Shown here: positions 1 to 7,515 of the stretch, one piece after another
How positions within the stretch are numbered: position 1 is the first letter of the stretch
Layout: every line of letters begins with the position of its first letter
From: Sulfidibacterium sp964598065
GTDB taxonomy: Bacteria; Bacteroidota; Bacteroidia; Bacteroidales; F082
NCBI GenBank assembly: GCA_964598065.1
Contig: CAZRAW010000010.1
Coordinates: 1-31,764, forward strand
Direction: 5' to 3'
Length of the DNA: 31,764 nt
Made by a program: the position numbers and the translations under genes
Notes under the pieces: generated by a model
Told to the model about the DNA's origin: nothing
Database searches by the model: none
What the model saw: only the letters and a program-made list of their open reading frames with translations

Positions 1-300
1 CGGATAAAAAGCTATATCCACACAATCTTTTCCAGATTCAATAATGGTTTTCAATGTGTCGTAGCCCATAAATCCCGGCACGGCATTCACCACCAAATCA
101 AAAGGTTGCAACAGCTTCCTGAGACCATAAGTTTCCTTTAAGTCCATGTGTTTCTTTCGAAGATTTACTTCCTCAATGTTTTCGAGTTGCAGCCAGCTTT
201 TATCGGCTATGGTTACTTCAAAATCTTCGTCATTGACGAGATCAATGGCCAGCGGCTTTCCTATAAGCCCGGCACCGAGAACGATTATTTTTGTTTTCAT
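1..300 (-). CDS. Saccharopine dehydrogenase-like oxidoreductase (C-terminus beyond window)
   Basis: Only the first 100 codons are present; the frame is still open at the left edge. The ATG is at 298-300. The N-terminus reads MKTKIIVLGAGLIGKPLAID, a Rossmann beta-alpha-beta nucleotide-binding fold with the GxGxxG-type glycines at residues 9-14. It is followed by an acidic beta-2 end (EVTIAD) and the segment VVNAVPGF near residue 70. This layout is typical of saccharopine dehydrogenase / lysine 6-dehydrogenase-like NAD(P) enzymes. The start lies 4 bp after the stop of the upstream EamA transporter gene, so it is probably the last or a late gene of that operon. The substrate cannot be read from this fragment. 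Confidence 0.8.
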   Translation of the reverse strand, partial: MKTKIIVLGAGLIGKPLAIDLVNDEDFEVTIADKSWLQLENIEEVNLRKKHMDLKETYGLRKLLQPFDLVVNAVPGFMGYDTLKTIIESGKDCVDIAFYP

Positions 301-304
301 ATTT

Positions 305-1204
305 CTAAAATTTAATTTTCATCGATGATTCCGTTTTCCCCATTTCCGACAGTACCACCCCGACAATGACCACCAGCATCCCCATCATTTTTCTTAGCGA
401 GAAATGTTCGCCAAGCAGATAAAATGAAAAAATAATGGTAAAAACGGGAATCAGGTTGGTATATAAACTGGATTTTATCACACCGAGATATTTTACAACA
501 TAGGTAAAAAGGACGTACGACACTGATGAAGCAAAGATTCCCAGCAAAAGAAGTAAAACAATTGTCATCACTCCGGGTCGTATTGACAGGAATCTATCGC
601 CATCAAAAAAGAGGAAAAAGGGAAGGAAAAACAGTGAACCTATCATGTTTTGCCAGGTTATAATAGTGATGGGTCTGTATTTCAAACTGAGCTTTTTTAA
701 TAATATCACATAAAAGACTGCTGAAAAAACAGCAAGAAACAGTAGCAAAATTCCGATAGGATTGGCATTCAGGCTAAAGTTCTTATTCACAATAATAAAG
801 AACAGTCCTCCAAATGCAATCATCAACCCCGCCACATTGATGGGCCGGAGGCGCTCCTTAAAGAAATAATAAGCGGCAAATGGTGCAAAAAGCGGAATTG
901 TGGAGACAATAATCGCACTCAAAGAAGCCGAAACAAGACTTAATCCGAAATTTTCGCCAATAAAGTAGAGAAACGGGTTTAAAAAGGCACTTCCCAAAAG
1001 CAGCCAGCGGTCTTTTTTTTGAATCGGCTCCAGCTTACCTGTGGCAAAAGCAAAAATATACAGGACAACAGACGAAATGAGCAGGCGGAAAAAGATAGTC
1101 GTCAACGGAGAATAAACTTCAAAAACAATTTTCGACCAGATATATGACATTCCCCAGAAAAACATGGAGATAAAGGCGATGATATGAATTCGAAATTTTT
1201 TCAT
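305..1204 (-). CDS. EamA / drug-metabolite transporter family permease
   Basis: About 299 residues, very hydrophobic, with about ten predicted membrane segments in two EamA repeats (roughly residues 5-140 and 150-290). The first repeat begins FFWGMSYIWSKIVF and contains the typical E-R-L-R segment at its end (FFKERLRPINVAGL). The family exports or exchanges small metabolites; the substrate is unknown here. A longer reading from 1222 is possible, but it starts inside the upstream gene. The start at 1204 (MKKFRIH) gives a TAATG stop-start overlap of one base with the DUF3108 gene, which suggests translational coupling. The next gene begins 4 bp downstream. Confidence 0.88.
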   Translation of the reverse strand: MKKFRIHIIAFISMFFWGMSYIWSKIVFEVYSPLTTIFFRLLISSVVLYIFAFATGKLEPIQKKDRWLLLGSAFLNPFLYFIGENFGLSLVSASLSAIIVSTIPLFAPFAAYYFFKERLRPINVAGLMIAFGGLFFIIVNKNFSLNANPIGILLLFLAVFSAVFYVILLKKLSLKYRPITIITWQNMIGSLFFLPFFLFFDGDRFLSIRPGVMTIVLLLLLGIFASSVSYVLFTYVVKYLGVIKSSLYTNLIPVFTIIFSFYLLGEHFSLRKMMGMLVVIVGVVLSEMGKTESSMKIKF

Positions 1205-2013
1205 TAACGGGGGCGCGGCCATCGTTTGGGTTTATAATCAAGATAAGGCAGCATGAATATTTTGATGGAGCCGACAATAATATTGGCTCCCACATAAATA
1301 GGATAACGATGCTTATCGTCCGTTACATAAATCTTTAAAGGATCCTTTTTCGAGAAAAAAGTGCTGTTGGTCATAACCGCCTCATAGATATCGCACAGAA
1401 TACGTCTCTTTTTATGTACCATCAGCCCTTTGCCCATATAAATAATATGGTAAGTAGTCTTTTTCCCATCAATAATCAGTGGCACCTGAATAGTATCGCC
1501 CACGACCATTGATTTTGTGTTGAGGATACGCAAATAGTATGTGGCGCTGAGTACATCATATAGCGGACTATCCAGAGTGAGAACGGTGTCCTTTACGGGA
1601 TGCCGGGTAGCCTCGGTATGAACATTGACATAGCGCTTGTCCCAATGAAAATGGTAAATATTGTGGATATAAAATCCGCCTTCCAGCGTCTTTTTCTCAT
1701 AAAACAAGGGTTTAAAACCATCTATAGCCGTAATGGAACGGTAATAATCTTTCAGTTTAAAGATAAAAGCATATTTTTTCAACGAGTATCCGGTTCCGGT
1801 AAACCTAAGGCTCTTTACTCCGTTGTAAGTAACGGTATCTGTCACCAATTCAACATTCCCCGCAAAAACCCAGATGGGCCCCAAATTATAATAAACTTGA
1901 AGTTTCAGGTCTTCGTGAGGGGCAAAGGGGTATCCCCATTGAATCTGGGCTACACTTTTAGCAGAAATACCAATAAGTAAAAGACTGAAAAAGAGAAAGA
2001 TGTTTTTCTTCAT
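1204..2013 (-). CDS. DUF3108 domain envelope protein
   Basis: 269 residues with an N-terminal signal peptide (MKKNIFLFFSLLLIGISAKS, probable cleavage after SVA near residue 22). The rest matches the DUF3108 pattern: an early Y-N-L-G-P-I segment, a middle LKDYYRSITAIDGFKPLFYE segment, and a late YPIYVGANIIVGSIKIFM strand. Members are predicted beta-rich periplasmic or outer-membrane-associated proteins of unknown function in Bacteroidetes. It is the first gene of a probable three-gene minus-strand operon with an EamA exporter and a saccharopine dehydrogenase-like enzyme, with a one-base overlap to the exporter. A TAnnTTTG-type -7 element lies at 2034-2041. Confidence 0.85.
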   Translation of the reverse strand: MKKNIFLFFSLLLIGISAKSVAQIQWGYPFAPHEDLKLQVYYNLGPIWVFAGNVELVTDTVTYNGVKSLRFTGTGYSLKKYAFIFKLKDYYRSITAIDGFKPLFYEKKTLEGGFYIHNIYHFHWDKRYVNVHTEATRHPVKDTVLTLDSPLYDVLSATYYLRILNTKSMVVGDTIQVPLIIDGKKTTYHIIYMGKGLMVHKKRRILCDIYEAVMTNSTFFSKKDPLKIYVTDDKHRYPIYVGANIIVGSIKIFMLPYLDYKPKRWPRPR

Positions 2014-2033
2014 TATAATTTTCCTGAAAAATT

Positions 2034-2041
2034 CAAAAATA
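2034..2041 (-). promoter_or_regulatory. Putative -7 element (TATTTTTG) for the DUF3108 operon
   Basis: On the minus strand this reads TATTTTTG, an exact match to the Bacteroidetes -7 consensus TAnnTTTG, 20 bp upstream of the DUF3108 start codon. I found no clear -33 TTTG at the expected distance, so the call rests on the -7 box and its position. Confidence 0.45.
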
Positions 2042-2141
2042 GTGAAAAAGTTTCGCCTTTGGCTTCTTTACAGGAAAAAAGGCCGGAACTATCTGTGCTG
2101 TTTTTTTGTGCGGTCTTCAATTAAAATTGAGGTCTCCATAA

Positions 2142-2176
2142 AAAGGAAAAACCTGTCGCAGACGCAACAGGTTTTG
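2142..2176 (-). terminator. Rho-independent terminator downstream of tRNA-Met
   Basis: Inverted repeat AAAACCTGT (2148-2156) and ACAGGTTTT (2167-2175), a 9-bp perfect stem with a 10-nt loop. On the minus strand the stem is followed by a T-rich tract. It begins 5 bp after the tRNA 3' end and fits a terminator for the tRNA transcript. The plus-strand reading also ends in T residues but no plus-strand gene precedes it. Confidence 0.7.
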
Positions 2177-2180
2177 TTTG

Positions 2181-2254
2181 TAGCGAGACCGAGAATTGAA
2201 CTCGGGACCTCCGGGTTATGAATCCGACGCTCTAACCTGCTGAGCTACCTCGCC
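2181..2254 (-). tRNA. tRNA-Met (anticodon CAT)
   Basis: On the minus strand this 74-nt sequence folds as a cloverleaf: acceptor GGCGAGG/TCTCGCT with terminal G-U pairs, D stem GCTC/GAGC, anticodon loop TTCATAA (anticodon CAT), T arm CCGAG-TTCAATT-CTCGG, and discriminator A. CCA is not encoded, as is usual in Bacteroidetes. The anticodon stem lacks the three consecutive G-C pairs of initiator tRNA and there is no C1-A72 mismatch, so elongator tRNA-Met is preferred. A lysidine-modified tRNA-Ile2 also carries CAT and cannot be fully excluded. The innermost anticodon-stem pair is an A-C mismatch. Confidence 0.93.
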
Positions 2255-2366
2255 GTTTTTGAGGCTGCAAAATTAAAAAATTAAATGATTATGCAACTAT
2301 TTTTTAAGATTCATTTTGTCAGTGTTTTTACTTCGTCACTCCGCTGCCATTATCGCACGATTAAGG

Positions 2367-2374
2367 TACTTTTG
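2367..2374 (+). promoter_or_regulatory. Putative -7 element (TACTTTTG) for the CYTH gene
   Basis: TACTTTTG matches TAnnTTTG exactly and ends 15 bp before the CYTH start codon, implying a very short 5' untranslated leader. No convincing -33 TTTG was found. Confidence 0.5.
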
Positions 2375-2389
2375 TAAAAAATTCAAGTT

Positions 2390-2863
2390 ATGCCACAGGA
2401 AATTGAACGGAAGTTTTTGGTAAAAGGTGATTATAAGTCTTTTGCCATCAGGTCTTTCCGTATTGTTCAGGGATATTTATCGTCCGTACCGGAAAGAACG
2501 GTCAGAGTTCGTATTAGAAATGATTCGGGCTATCTTACCATTAAAGGGCCGGTGAATAAAAGAGGCACCAGCCGTTTTGAATGGGAAATGGAAATTCCCG
2601 TGGGGGAAGCAGGAGAATTGCTGAAGCTTTGCGAACCGGGTATCATTGACAAAACACGCCACATCATTCCTGCTTTCGGCAATTTATTTTTTGAAGTGGA
2701 TGAATTTCACGGCGACAACGAAGGCCTGACCGTAGCTGAAATCGAACTTCCGGACGAAAATCTTTCTTTTGATAAACCTTTTTGGCTGGGAGAAGAAGTT
2801 ACCGGCGATAAAAGATATTACAATTCCATGTTAATAAAACATTCGTTTAAAAAGTGGAAGTAA
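2390..2863 (+). CDS. CYTH domain protein (inorganic triphosphatase-like)
   Basis: 157 residues, one full CYTH domain. The N-terminal ExExK signature is visible as EIERKFL (residues 4-10). Alternating charged strands follow (RTVRVRIRN, YLTIKG, SRFEWEMEIP), then FFEVDEFHG and LTVAEIELP, and the C-terminal segment GDKRYYNSML. CYTH proteins form a beta tunnel that binds triphosphate compounds with a divalent metal; bacterial members of this size are often tripolyphosphatases. The substrate here is unproven. It appears to be a single-gene unit, with its own -7 box at 2367-2374 and a convergent neighbour. Confidence 0.9.
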   Translation: MPQEIERKFLVKGDYKSFAIRSFRIVQGYLSSVPERTVRVRIRNDSGYLTIKGPVNKRGTSRFEWEMEIPVGEAGELLKLCEPGIIDKTRHIIPAFGNLFFEVDEFHGDNEGLTVAEIELPDENLSFDKPFWLGEEVTGDKRYYNSMLIKHSFKKWK

Positions 2864-2937
2864 CCGTTGGAAATCCGGAGGCAGATGTTACCGATATCTA
2901 TTTTTTAGATTGAATTTAGGGACGACAAAGCCTTCTC

Positions 2938-3498
2938 CTAAAACATATATCCGAATTTCACACCAAAAGCAATATAAAGTCCTCCCGTATCCCAATAATA
3001 ATCATAAGCATATCCTAAACCGAGATGCAGGTTAAAAATAAATTCCTTTCCTAAATTCCTTTGAATTCCCCAATGAACTTCTGTTAATAAGGTGTTGTGT
3101 AAATTGATATTAGAAGCAATATTGAAAACTTCAGGAGTTGCAAATTTCACCTGGGCGCCCACATAATTTCCGGCATTGTTACCCATATTTTTGTTTTTGT
3201 ATAGTCTTTTAGTCAGGTTATAATAGTATCTGAATTCGGTGATGGCATAAAATGCCGGATCAATCAATCCCCATTCATAATTTACTATACCGTTATTGAC
3301 GGTATAACCACCGCCAAGACCTGCATTTACATCGATAAGGGTTTTCCTGCCGAGGGCAAATTCATAGCCAGCTCCCAAACCCTGGAAACCTAACTCAATT
3401 TTCGGATGGCTGGTTAGTGTGGAAGTGCTTCCCTGCTGGGCAAATATTTCCGTAATAAAAAAGCTTAAAATGACTAAAAGCAGTATTCCTTTTTTCAT
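2938..3498 (-). CDS. Small predicted outer-membrane beta-barrel protein
   Basis: 186 residues with a clear signal peptide (MKKGILLLVILSFFITEIFA, cleavage before QQG). The mature part is rich in Gly, Tyr and Asn, with alternating strand-like stretches such as LGFQGLGAGYEFAL, DVNAGLGGGYTV and FNLHLGLGYAYDYYW. It ends in an aromatic-alternating strand with terminal Phe (KFGYMF), typical of outer-membrane barrels. I do not recognise a specific family. The gene is monocistronic and convergent with the CYTH gene. Confidence 0.75.
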   Translation of the reverse strand: MKKGILLLVILSFFITEIFAQQGSTSTLTSHPKIELGFQGLGAGYEFALGRKTLIDVNAGLGGGYTVNNGIVNYEWGLIDPAFYAITEFRYYYNLTKRLYKNKNMGNNAGNYVGAQVKFATPEVFNIASNINLHNTLLTEVHWGIQRNLGKEFIFNLHLGLGYAYDYYWDTGGLYIAFGVKFGYMF

Positions 3499-3793
3499 AA
3501 ATCTATACTTTAATGGTTCATATAATATTAGGTCTCAAATCAATATCATTTCAATTTGTCCTGTTAATGTTTTATGATGTAGCTTGGCATTTATCTGAAT
3601 TGCAGAAATCAGGCTTACTATAGCAGGGCTTTATTTTCATTATAAAATTATGGATATTCATCCCATAGAGATATCCTGTTTCAAAAACTTTTCAACATTG
3701 TTTTCAACTATTACATTTCCAAGTCTGATTTCATGGAAAAAGGATGATTTTTATTGTTAATTTTGTACGGTAAGAACAAACAAATCATCTGCC
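3499..3793. other. Divergent intergenic region
   Basis: 295 bp of AT-rich sequence between the outer-membrane-like gene (-) and the DUF1573 gene (+). It holds a -7 element for the plus-strand operon at 3758-3765 and a 6-bp inverted repeat GGATAT / ATATCC (3652-3657 and 3671-3676, 13-nt spacer), which could be an operator but is short. No coding frame is convincing. Confidence 0.5.
3758..3765 (+). promoter_or_regulatory. Putative -7 element (TAATTTTG) for the DUF1573-aminotransferase-nfo operon
   Basis: TAATTTTG matches TAnnTTTG exactly, 28 bp before the DUF1573 ATG at 3794. No clear -33 box is visible. Confidence 0.5.
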
Positions 3794-4240
3794 ATGAAAA
3801 AAATCGGAATTTTGATTTTGCTTGCGTTTTTTGCTTTACCAATAGTTGCGCAGCAAACGGTAAAAAAAGCCTCCGGGGCTATTTTGAAATTCGATGAAAC
3901 AAATCATGATTTCGGCAAAATTTTTTATAGCTCCGACGGTACTCATGCATTTAAATTTGTGAATGCCGGCAAAGAGCCGCTGCTTTTGTCCCGTCCGCGC
4001 TCTTCATGCGGTTGCACGGTTCCCACCTGGCCCAAAGCACCGATACTTCCAGGCGACTCAGGCACTATCAATGTGGCCTATAATACCCGTATTCTCGGCG
4101 AATTCAACAAAACGGTTACTGTTTATTCCAACGTACCAAAACCGATAGTGCTGCATATTCGTGGTAAAGTTGTACCCCGTCCGAAACCCATGTTGCCGGT
4201 AAAACAAACTAATGAAGACGGAGCCTCCGTTCGCAAATAA
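3794..4240 (+). CDS. DUF1573 domain protein, exported
   Basis: 148 residues. A signal peptide (MKKIGILILLAFFALPIVAQ) precedes a single DUF1573 domain at about residues 33-135. The hallmarks are visible: HDFGKI, FKFVNAGKEPLLL, then the SSCGCTVP motif and an N-V-A-Y-N-T strand ending in TVTVYSN and LHIRGKV. DUF1573 is an Ig-like beta sandwich common in exported Bacteroidetes proteins; its function is unknown. A basic, proline-rich tail ends the protein. It is the first gene of an operon: the aminotransferase starts 15 bp after its stop. Confidence 0.9.
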   Translation: MKKIGILILLAFFALPIVAQQTVKKASGAILKFDETNHDFGKIFYSSDGTHAFKFVNAGKEPLLLSRPRSSCGCTVPTWPKAPILPGDSGTINVAYNTRILGEFNKTVTVYSNVPKPIVLHIRGKVVPRPKPMLPVKQTNEDGASVRK

Positions 4241-4255
4241 TTAAAAATCAATAAA

Positions 4256-5455
4256 ATGCCAAATATTTCATTAAAAGGACAACAGATGCCCGAATCACCC
4301 ATTCGTAAGCTGGTTCCTTTTGCCGAAGAAGCCAAGAAAAGAGGTCGCAAAGTATATCATCTGAACATTGGCCAACCGGATATCGAAACTCCGGAAGTGG
4401 CACTGAATGCCGTCAGGAATTACGACCATAAAGTCATCGAATACAGCCATTCGGCCGGAATGCTGTCGCTGCGTGAGCGTTTGACCGATTATTACAAAAC
4501 CGTTGATATCGAAGTTATCCCCGACCAGATTATTGTGGGCGCCGGAGCTTCGGAAGCCTTGATTTTTGCTTTTCAAAGCATAATGGATCCGGGAGATGAG
4601 GTGATTATTCCCGAACCGTTTTATGCAAATTACAACGGATTTGCTGCCACTGCCGGCATCAAAGTAAAACCCATTATGTCGGATATTGAAACCGGCTTTG
4701 CACTGCCTCCGATGGAAGCCTTTGAACAGGCAATCACGGAAAAAACCAAAGCCATTTTAGTGTGTAACCCAAACAATCCCACCGGCTATCTTTACTCTAA
4801 AGCGGAGATGGAAACGCTACGCGATTTGGTGAAAAAATACGACCTCTACCTCATTGCCGATGAGGTTTATCGTGAATTTACCTATGATGGGAAAGCCCAT
4901 TATTCAGCCATGTATCTCGATGGGATTGATGATAACGTGATTTTAATCGATTCGGTTTCAAAACGTTACAGCGCATGCGGCGTACGTATCGGCTGGATGA
5001 TTTCACGCAACAAAGAGGTGATTGCTACAGCATTGAAGTTTGCCCAGGCAAGGCTGAGTCCGCCCACTCTCGGACAAGTGGCTGCCGAAGCGGCTGTGGA
5101 TACTCCGGACGAATATTTCGAAGCCGTTGTAAAAGAATATATTGCCCGGCGGAACGCTGTTGTGGAAGGCATTAACAATATCGAAGGCGCATTTTGTCCC
5201 AATCCGTCCGGTGCTTTTTATGTAGTTGCCCGTCTGCCCATCGACGATTCGGACAAATTCTGCCGCTGGCTGCTCGAAGATTTTGAGTTTGAGAACCAGA
5301 CGGTTATGCTGGCTCCGGCTTCCGGATTTTATTCCACCCCCGGCAAAGGAAAAGACGAAATCCGCATCAGCTATGTGCTGAAAGTGGAAGACCTGAAAAG
5401 CTCGGTGGAAGTGTTAGCAGAAGCACTGAAAGTTTATCCCGGTAGAACTATTTAA
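4256..5455 (+). CDS. Class I/II PLP-dependent aminotransferase (AspC-like)
   Basis: 399 residues, a full-length fold type I aminotransferase. Visible motifs are HLNIGQPDIETP near the N-terminus, VGAGASEALIFAF (cofactor phosphate binding), CNPNNPTGYLY, LIADEVYREF, and the PLP-lysine segment DSVSKRYSACGVRIGW, in which the Lys forms the Schiff base. A late arginine in ISYVLK context (EIRISY) is the usual carboxylate ligand. The family transaminates amino acids such as aspartate; the exact substrate is not determined by sequence. The start MPNISLKGQQMPESPIRKL matches the conserved N-terminus of Bacteroidetes relatives as I know them. It sits between DUF1573 (15 bp gap) and nfo (11 bp gap). Confidence 0.92.
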   Translation: MPNISLKGQQMPESPIRKLVPFAEEAKKRGRKVYHLNIGQPDIETPEVALNAVRNYDHKVIEYSHSAGMLSLRERLTDYYKTVDIEVIPDQIIVGAGASEALIFAFQSIMDPGDEVIIPEPFYANYNGFAATAGIKVKPIMSDIETGFALPPMEAFEQAITEKTKAILVCNPNNPTGYLYSKAEMETLRDLVKKYDLYLIADEVYREFTYDGKAHYSAMYLDGIDDNVILIDSVSKRYSACGVRIGWMISRNKEVIATALKFAQARLSPPTLGQVAAEAAVDTPDEYFEAVVKEYIARRNAVVEGINNIEGAFCPNPSGAFYVVARLPIDDSDKFCRWLLEDFEFENQTVMLAPASGFYSTPGKGKDEIRISYVLKVEDLKSSVEVLAEALKVYPGRTI

Positions 5456-5466
5456 AAATTTAGATT

Positions 5467-6312
5467 ATGAAATATGTAGGTGCTCATGTAAGTGCTTCAG
5501 GCGGTGTTGAAAATGCCCCGGTCAATGCGCACGCTATTGGCGCAAGAGCTTTTGCCCTTTTTACCAAAAACCAGCGTCAGTGGTTTTCCAAATCGTTGAC
5601 AGAGAATAACATCCGGCTTTTCAAGGAGAATTGCGAAAAATACGGCTATGGCCAGCATCAGATTTTACCTCATGACAGCTATTTGATCAACCTCGGCCAT
5701 CCGGAGAAAGAACCGCTGGGAAAATCAAGAACCGCCTTTTTGGACGAGATGCAACGCTGCGAGCAGTTGGGCCTCGACCGGCTGAACTTCCATCCCGGCT
5801 CACATCTGAAAAAAATCTCCGAAGAGACATGTTTAAACACTATTGCCGAATCTATAAATTGGGCTTTGGACAAAACCCGAGGGGTAACTGCGGTCATTGA
5901 AAACACTGCCGGGCAAGGTACAAATCTCGGCTACCGCTTCGAACAGCTCGCAGTCATCATCGACCGGGTGGAAGACAAAAGCCGGGTGGGCGTTTGCATT
6001 GACACCTGCCACACTTACACTTCGGGATACGATATCAAAACGGAAGCCGGTTACAACAGAACTTTTGCCGATTTCGACCGGATTGTGGGCTTCCAATTTC
6101 TGAAAGGTATGCATCTGAACGATTCGAAAAAAGAACTGGCTTCGCGTGTAGACCGTCACGACAACATCGGCAAAGGCTTCATCGGCATCGACCTGTTCCG
6201 CCGCATTATGAACGACCCGCACTTTGATGACATGCCGCTGATACTGGAAACCCCCGACACAAACCTGTGGCCGCAGGAGATAGAAATGTTGTATGGTTTT
6301 GCCGGACAATAG
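5467..6312 (+). CDS. nfo: Deoxyribonuclease IV (endonuclease IV)
   Basis: 281 residues, the usual length for bacterial endonuclease IV, an AP endonuclease of base-excision repair with a TIM-barrel and three zinc ions. Family motifs run in order: KYVGAHVSASGG at the N-terminus, FTKNQRQW, HDSYLINLG, LNFHPGSH, ENTAGQGTNLG, the signature GVCIDTCHTYTSGYD, HLNDSK, the pattern DRHDNIGKGFIG, and PLILETP at the C-terminus. The His, Glu and Asp zinc ligands appear intact. It is the last gene of the operon with DUF1573 and the aminotransferase and is convergent with arsM. Confidence 0.97.
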   Translation: MKYVGAHVSASGGVENAPVNAHAIGARAFALFTKNQRQWFSKSLTENNIRLFKENCEKYGYGQHQILPHDSYLINLGHPEKEPLGKSRTAFLDEMQRCEQLGLDRLNFHPGSHLKKISEETCLNTIAESINWALDKTRGVTAVIENTAGQGTNLGYRFEQLAVIIDRVEDKSRVGVCIDTCHTYTSGYDIKTEAGYNRTFADFDRIVGFQFLKGMHLNDSKKELASRVDRHDNIGKGFIGIDLFRRIMNDPHFDDMPLILETPDTNLWPQEIEMLYGFAGQ

Positions 6313-6406
6313 CGGACTTTCTATTCCAGACTCTTGGCTTTATAGACAGTATCTATATACTTCTGCCGGGAGAAAACTCAAATCCACGTGGCCTCGTGAA
6401 CATTAG

Positions 6407-6445
6407 TTCGGGATTATACGGAGATAGGCTGGCATGAATCCTGAA
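6407..6445. repeat. Stem-loop in the nfo-arsM intergenic region
   Basis: TTCGGGATT (6407-6415) can pair with AATCCTGAA (6437-6445), a 9-bp stem with one G-T wobble and a 21-nt loop. It lies about 95 bp downstream of nfo in a region with no coding frame. No T tract follows, so it does not look like a simple terminator. Confidence 0.4.
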
Positions 6446-6520
6446 CAGCTTTTGAATAGTCCCCCCGTAATATGTAATTAGGGTTTGCAAGAAAATAACA
6501 AATATTACCCCTGGCTGATG

Positions 6521-6624
6521 CGAAAACGTCAAGGTTGAGGCGGACGATGTCTTGAAATGCAGGAGTTTACTGAAGTAAATGACTAAGTTTCGAGACGAGT
6601 CCAACGAAGAGATTGGCGTTTTCG
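6521..6624 (+). repeat. 104-bp imperfect palindromic element
   Basis: The element is exactly symmetric about 6572.5. Its outer arms CGAAAACGTCAA (6521-6532) and TTGGCGTTTTCG (6613-6624) pair over 12 positions with one T-G wobble. Middle arms GTCTTGAAA (6549-6557) and TTTCGAGAC (6588-6596) also pair with one wobble. The centre TTTACT-GA-AGTAAA (6566-6579) is a perfect 6-bp hairpin. A GGAC/GTCC pair lies between the outer and middle helices with a one-base offset. Both wobbles are T-G on the plus strand. It resembles a REP-type or other structured intergenic element; copy number elsewhere is unknown. The rest of the 324-bp gap between nfo and arsM shows no gene. Confidence 0.65.
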
Positions 6625-6636
6625 GGCAGACACTGA

Positions 6637-7437
6637 TTATATCTCTTTTACAGCCTCAATAGTTGCAGACACAACATAATTTTCAATTCCTTTTCCCGGA
6701 GCCCAGTCTTTTATAAATTCACGGCTTTTGTCTTTTGGCTCAATACTAATTTCCGAGAATCCGGCATTTTTAAGTAGGGCATATAATTCATCAATAGATG
6801 AAGCTCCTGCAATACAGGCGGAATAAAGTGATAAATCATTTTTTTGCTCTTCCGGTAATTCGACAGACGAAACCACATCGGATATGGCCAGCCGTCCGCC
6901 GGATTTTAAAACCCTGAATGCCTCGGCAAAAACTTTCTCTTTCTCAGGAGATAAGTTGATGACACAATTTGAAATAATAACATCAACAGTTGAATCGGCA
7001 ACCGGAAGATGCTCAATTTCGCCAAGCCGGAAATCCGTATTGGTGAATCCTCCTTTTTCAGCGTTTTCTCTTGCCTTTGAAATCATTTCCGGAGTCATAT
7101 CTACCCCTATCACTTTCCCCGTTTCCCCAACGCGTTTAGAGGATAAAAAGCAGTCGAACCCTCCTCCGCTTCCGAGGTCTAAAACCGTTTCTCCCTGTTT
7201 CAGTGAAGCTATAGTCAGCGGATTGCCGCAGCCAAGTCCCATATTCGACCCTTCGGGCACATTAATGTATTCTAATTCGGAATATCCCATCGCTTCCGAA
7301 ACGTTAAACAATTCATCTGTTGCCGAGGGACTGCAACACCCCGAACTACTGCAACCACACGAACTATCTGACACTGCCACCTCTTTGTAGCTTTCCATGA
7401 CAGATTCTCTAATCTTGTTTTTTGATTTTTTTTCCAT
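6637..7437 (-). CDS. arsM: Arsenite S-adenosylmethionine methyltransferase
   Basis: 266 residues from the preferred ATG at 7435-7437 (MEKKSKNKIRESV). Longer readings from ATG 7476 or TTG 7509 add a tail unlike ArsM and include the inverted repeat. A Cys-rich stretch (SSCGCSSSGCCSP; Cys27, 29, 34, 35) precedes the LGCGNP motif (Cys70). The SAM-binding motif VLDLGSGGGFDCF is at about residues 85-97, and GVDMTPEMI is motif II. The two late cysteines expected to bind As(III) are in ISNCVINLSPEKE (Cys158) and SACIAGA (Cys208). ArsM methylates arsenite to methylated, partly volatile species. It lies directly after the sigZ-like gene on the same strand. Confidence 0.93.
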   Translation of the reverse strand: MEKKSKNKIRESVMESYKEVAVSDSSCGCSSSGCCSPSATDELFNVSEAMGYSELEYINVPEGSNMGLGCGNPLTIASLKQGETVLDLGSGGGFDCFLSSKRVGETGKVIGVDMTPEMISKARENAEKGGFTNTDFRLGEIEHLPVADSTVDVIISNCVINLSPEKEKVFAEAFRVLKSGGRLAISDVVSSVELPEEQKNDLSLYSACIAGASSIDELYALLKNAGFSEISIEPKDKSREFIKDWAPGKGIENYVVSATIEAVKEI

Positions 7438-7440
7438 ATA

Positions 7441-7485
7441 GACTCCATTTAAATTGTTAGAAATTAAAACTTTCATTATGGAGTC
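7441..7485 (-). promoter_or_regulatory. Inverted repeat in the arsM leader
   Basis: GACTCCAT (7441-7448) and ATGGAGTC (7478-7485) form a perfect 8-bp inverted repeat with a 29-nt AT-rich spacer. In the arsM transcript the 3' arm ends 3 nt before the preferred AUG, so the hairpin would occupy the ribosome landing region. It may control arsM translation or be a binding site; both are inference. Confidence 0.45.
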
Positions 7486-7515
7486 GCCGGAAACAGTAAA
7501 AAGACGCAAAAAAAA

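Noticed and set aside
2000..2221. Plus-strand frame of 73 codons across the tRNA
   Set aside because: It runs through the antisense of tRNA-Met and its terminator; the peptide is an artefact of antisense tRNA sequence.
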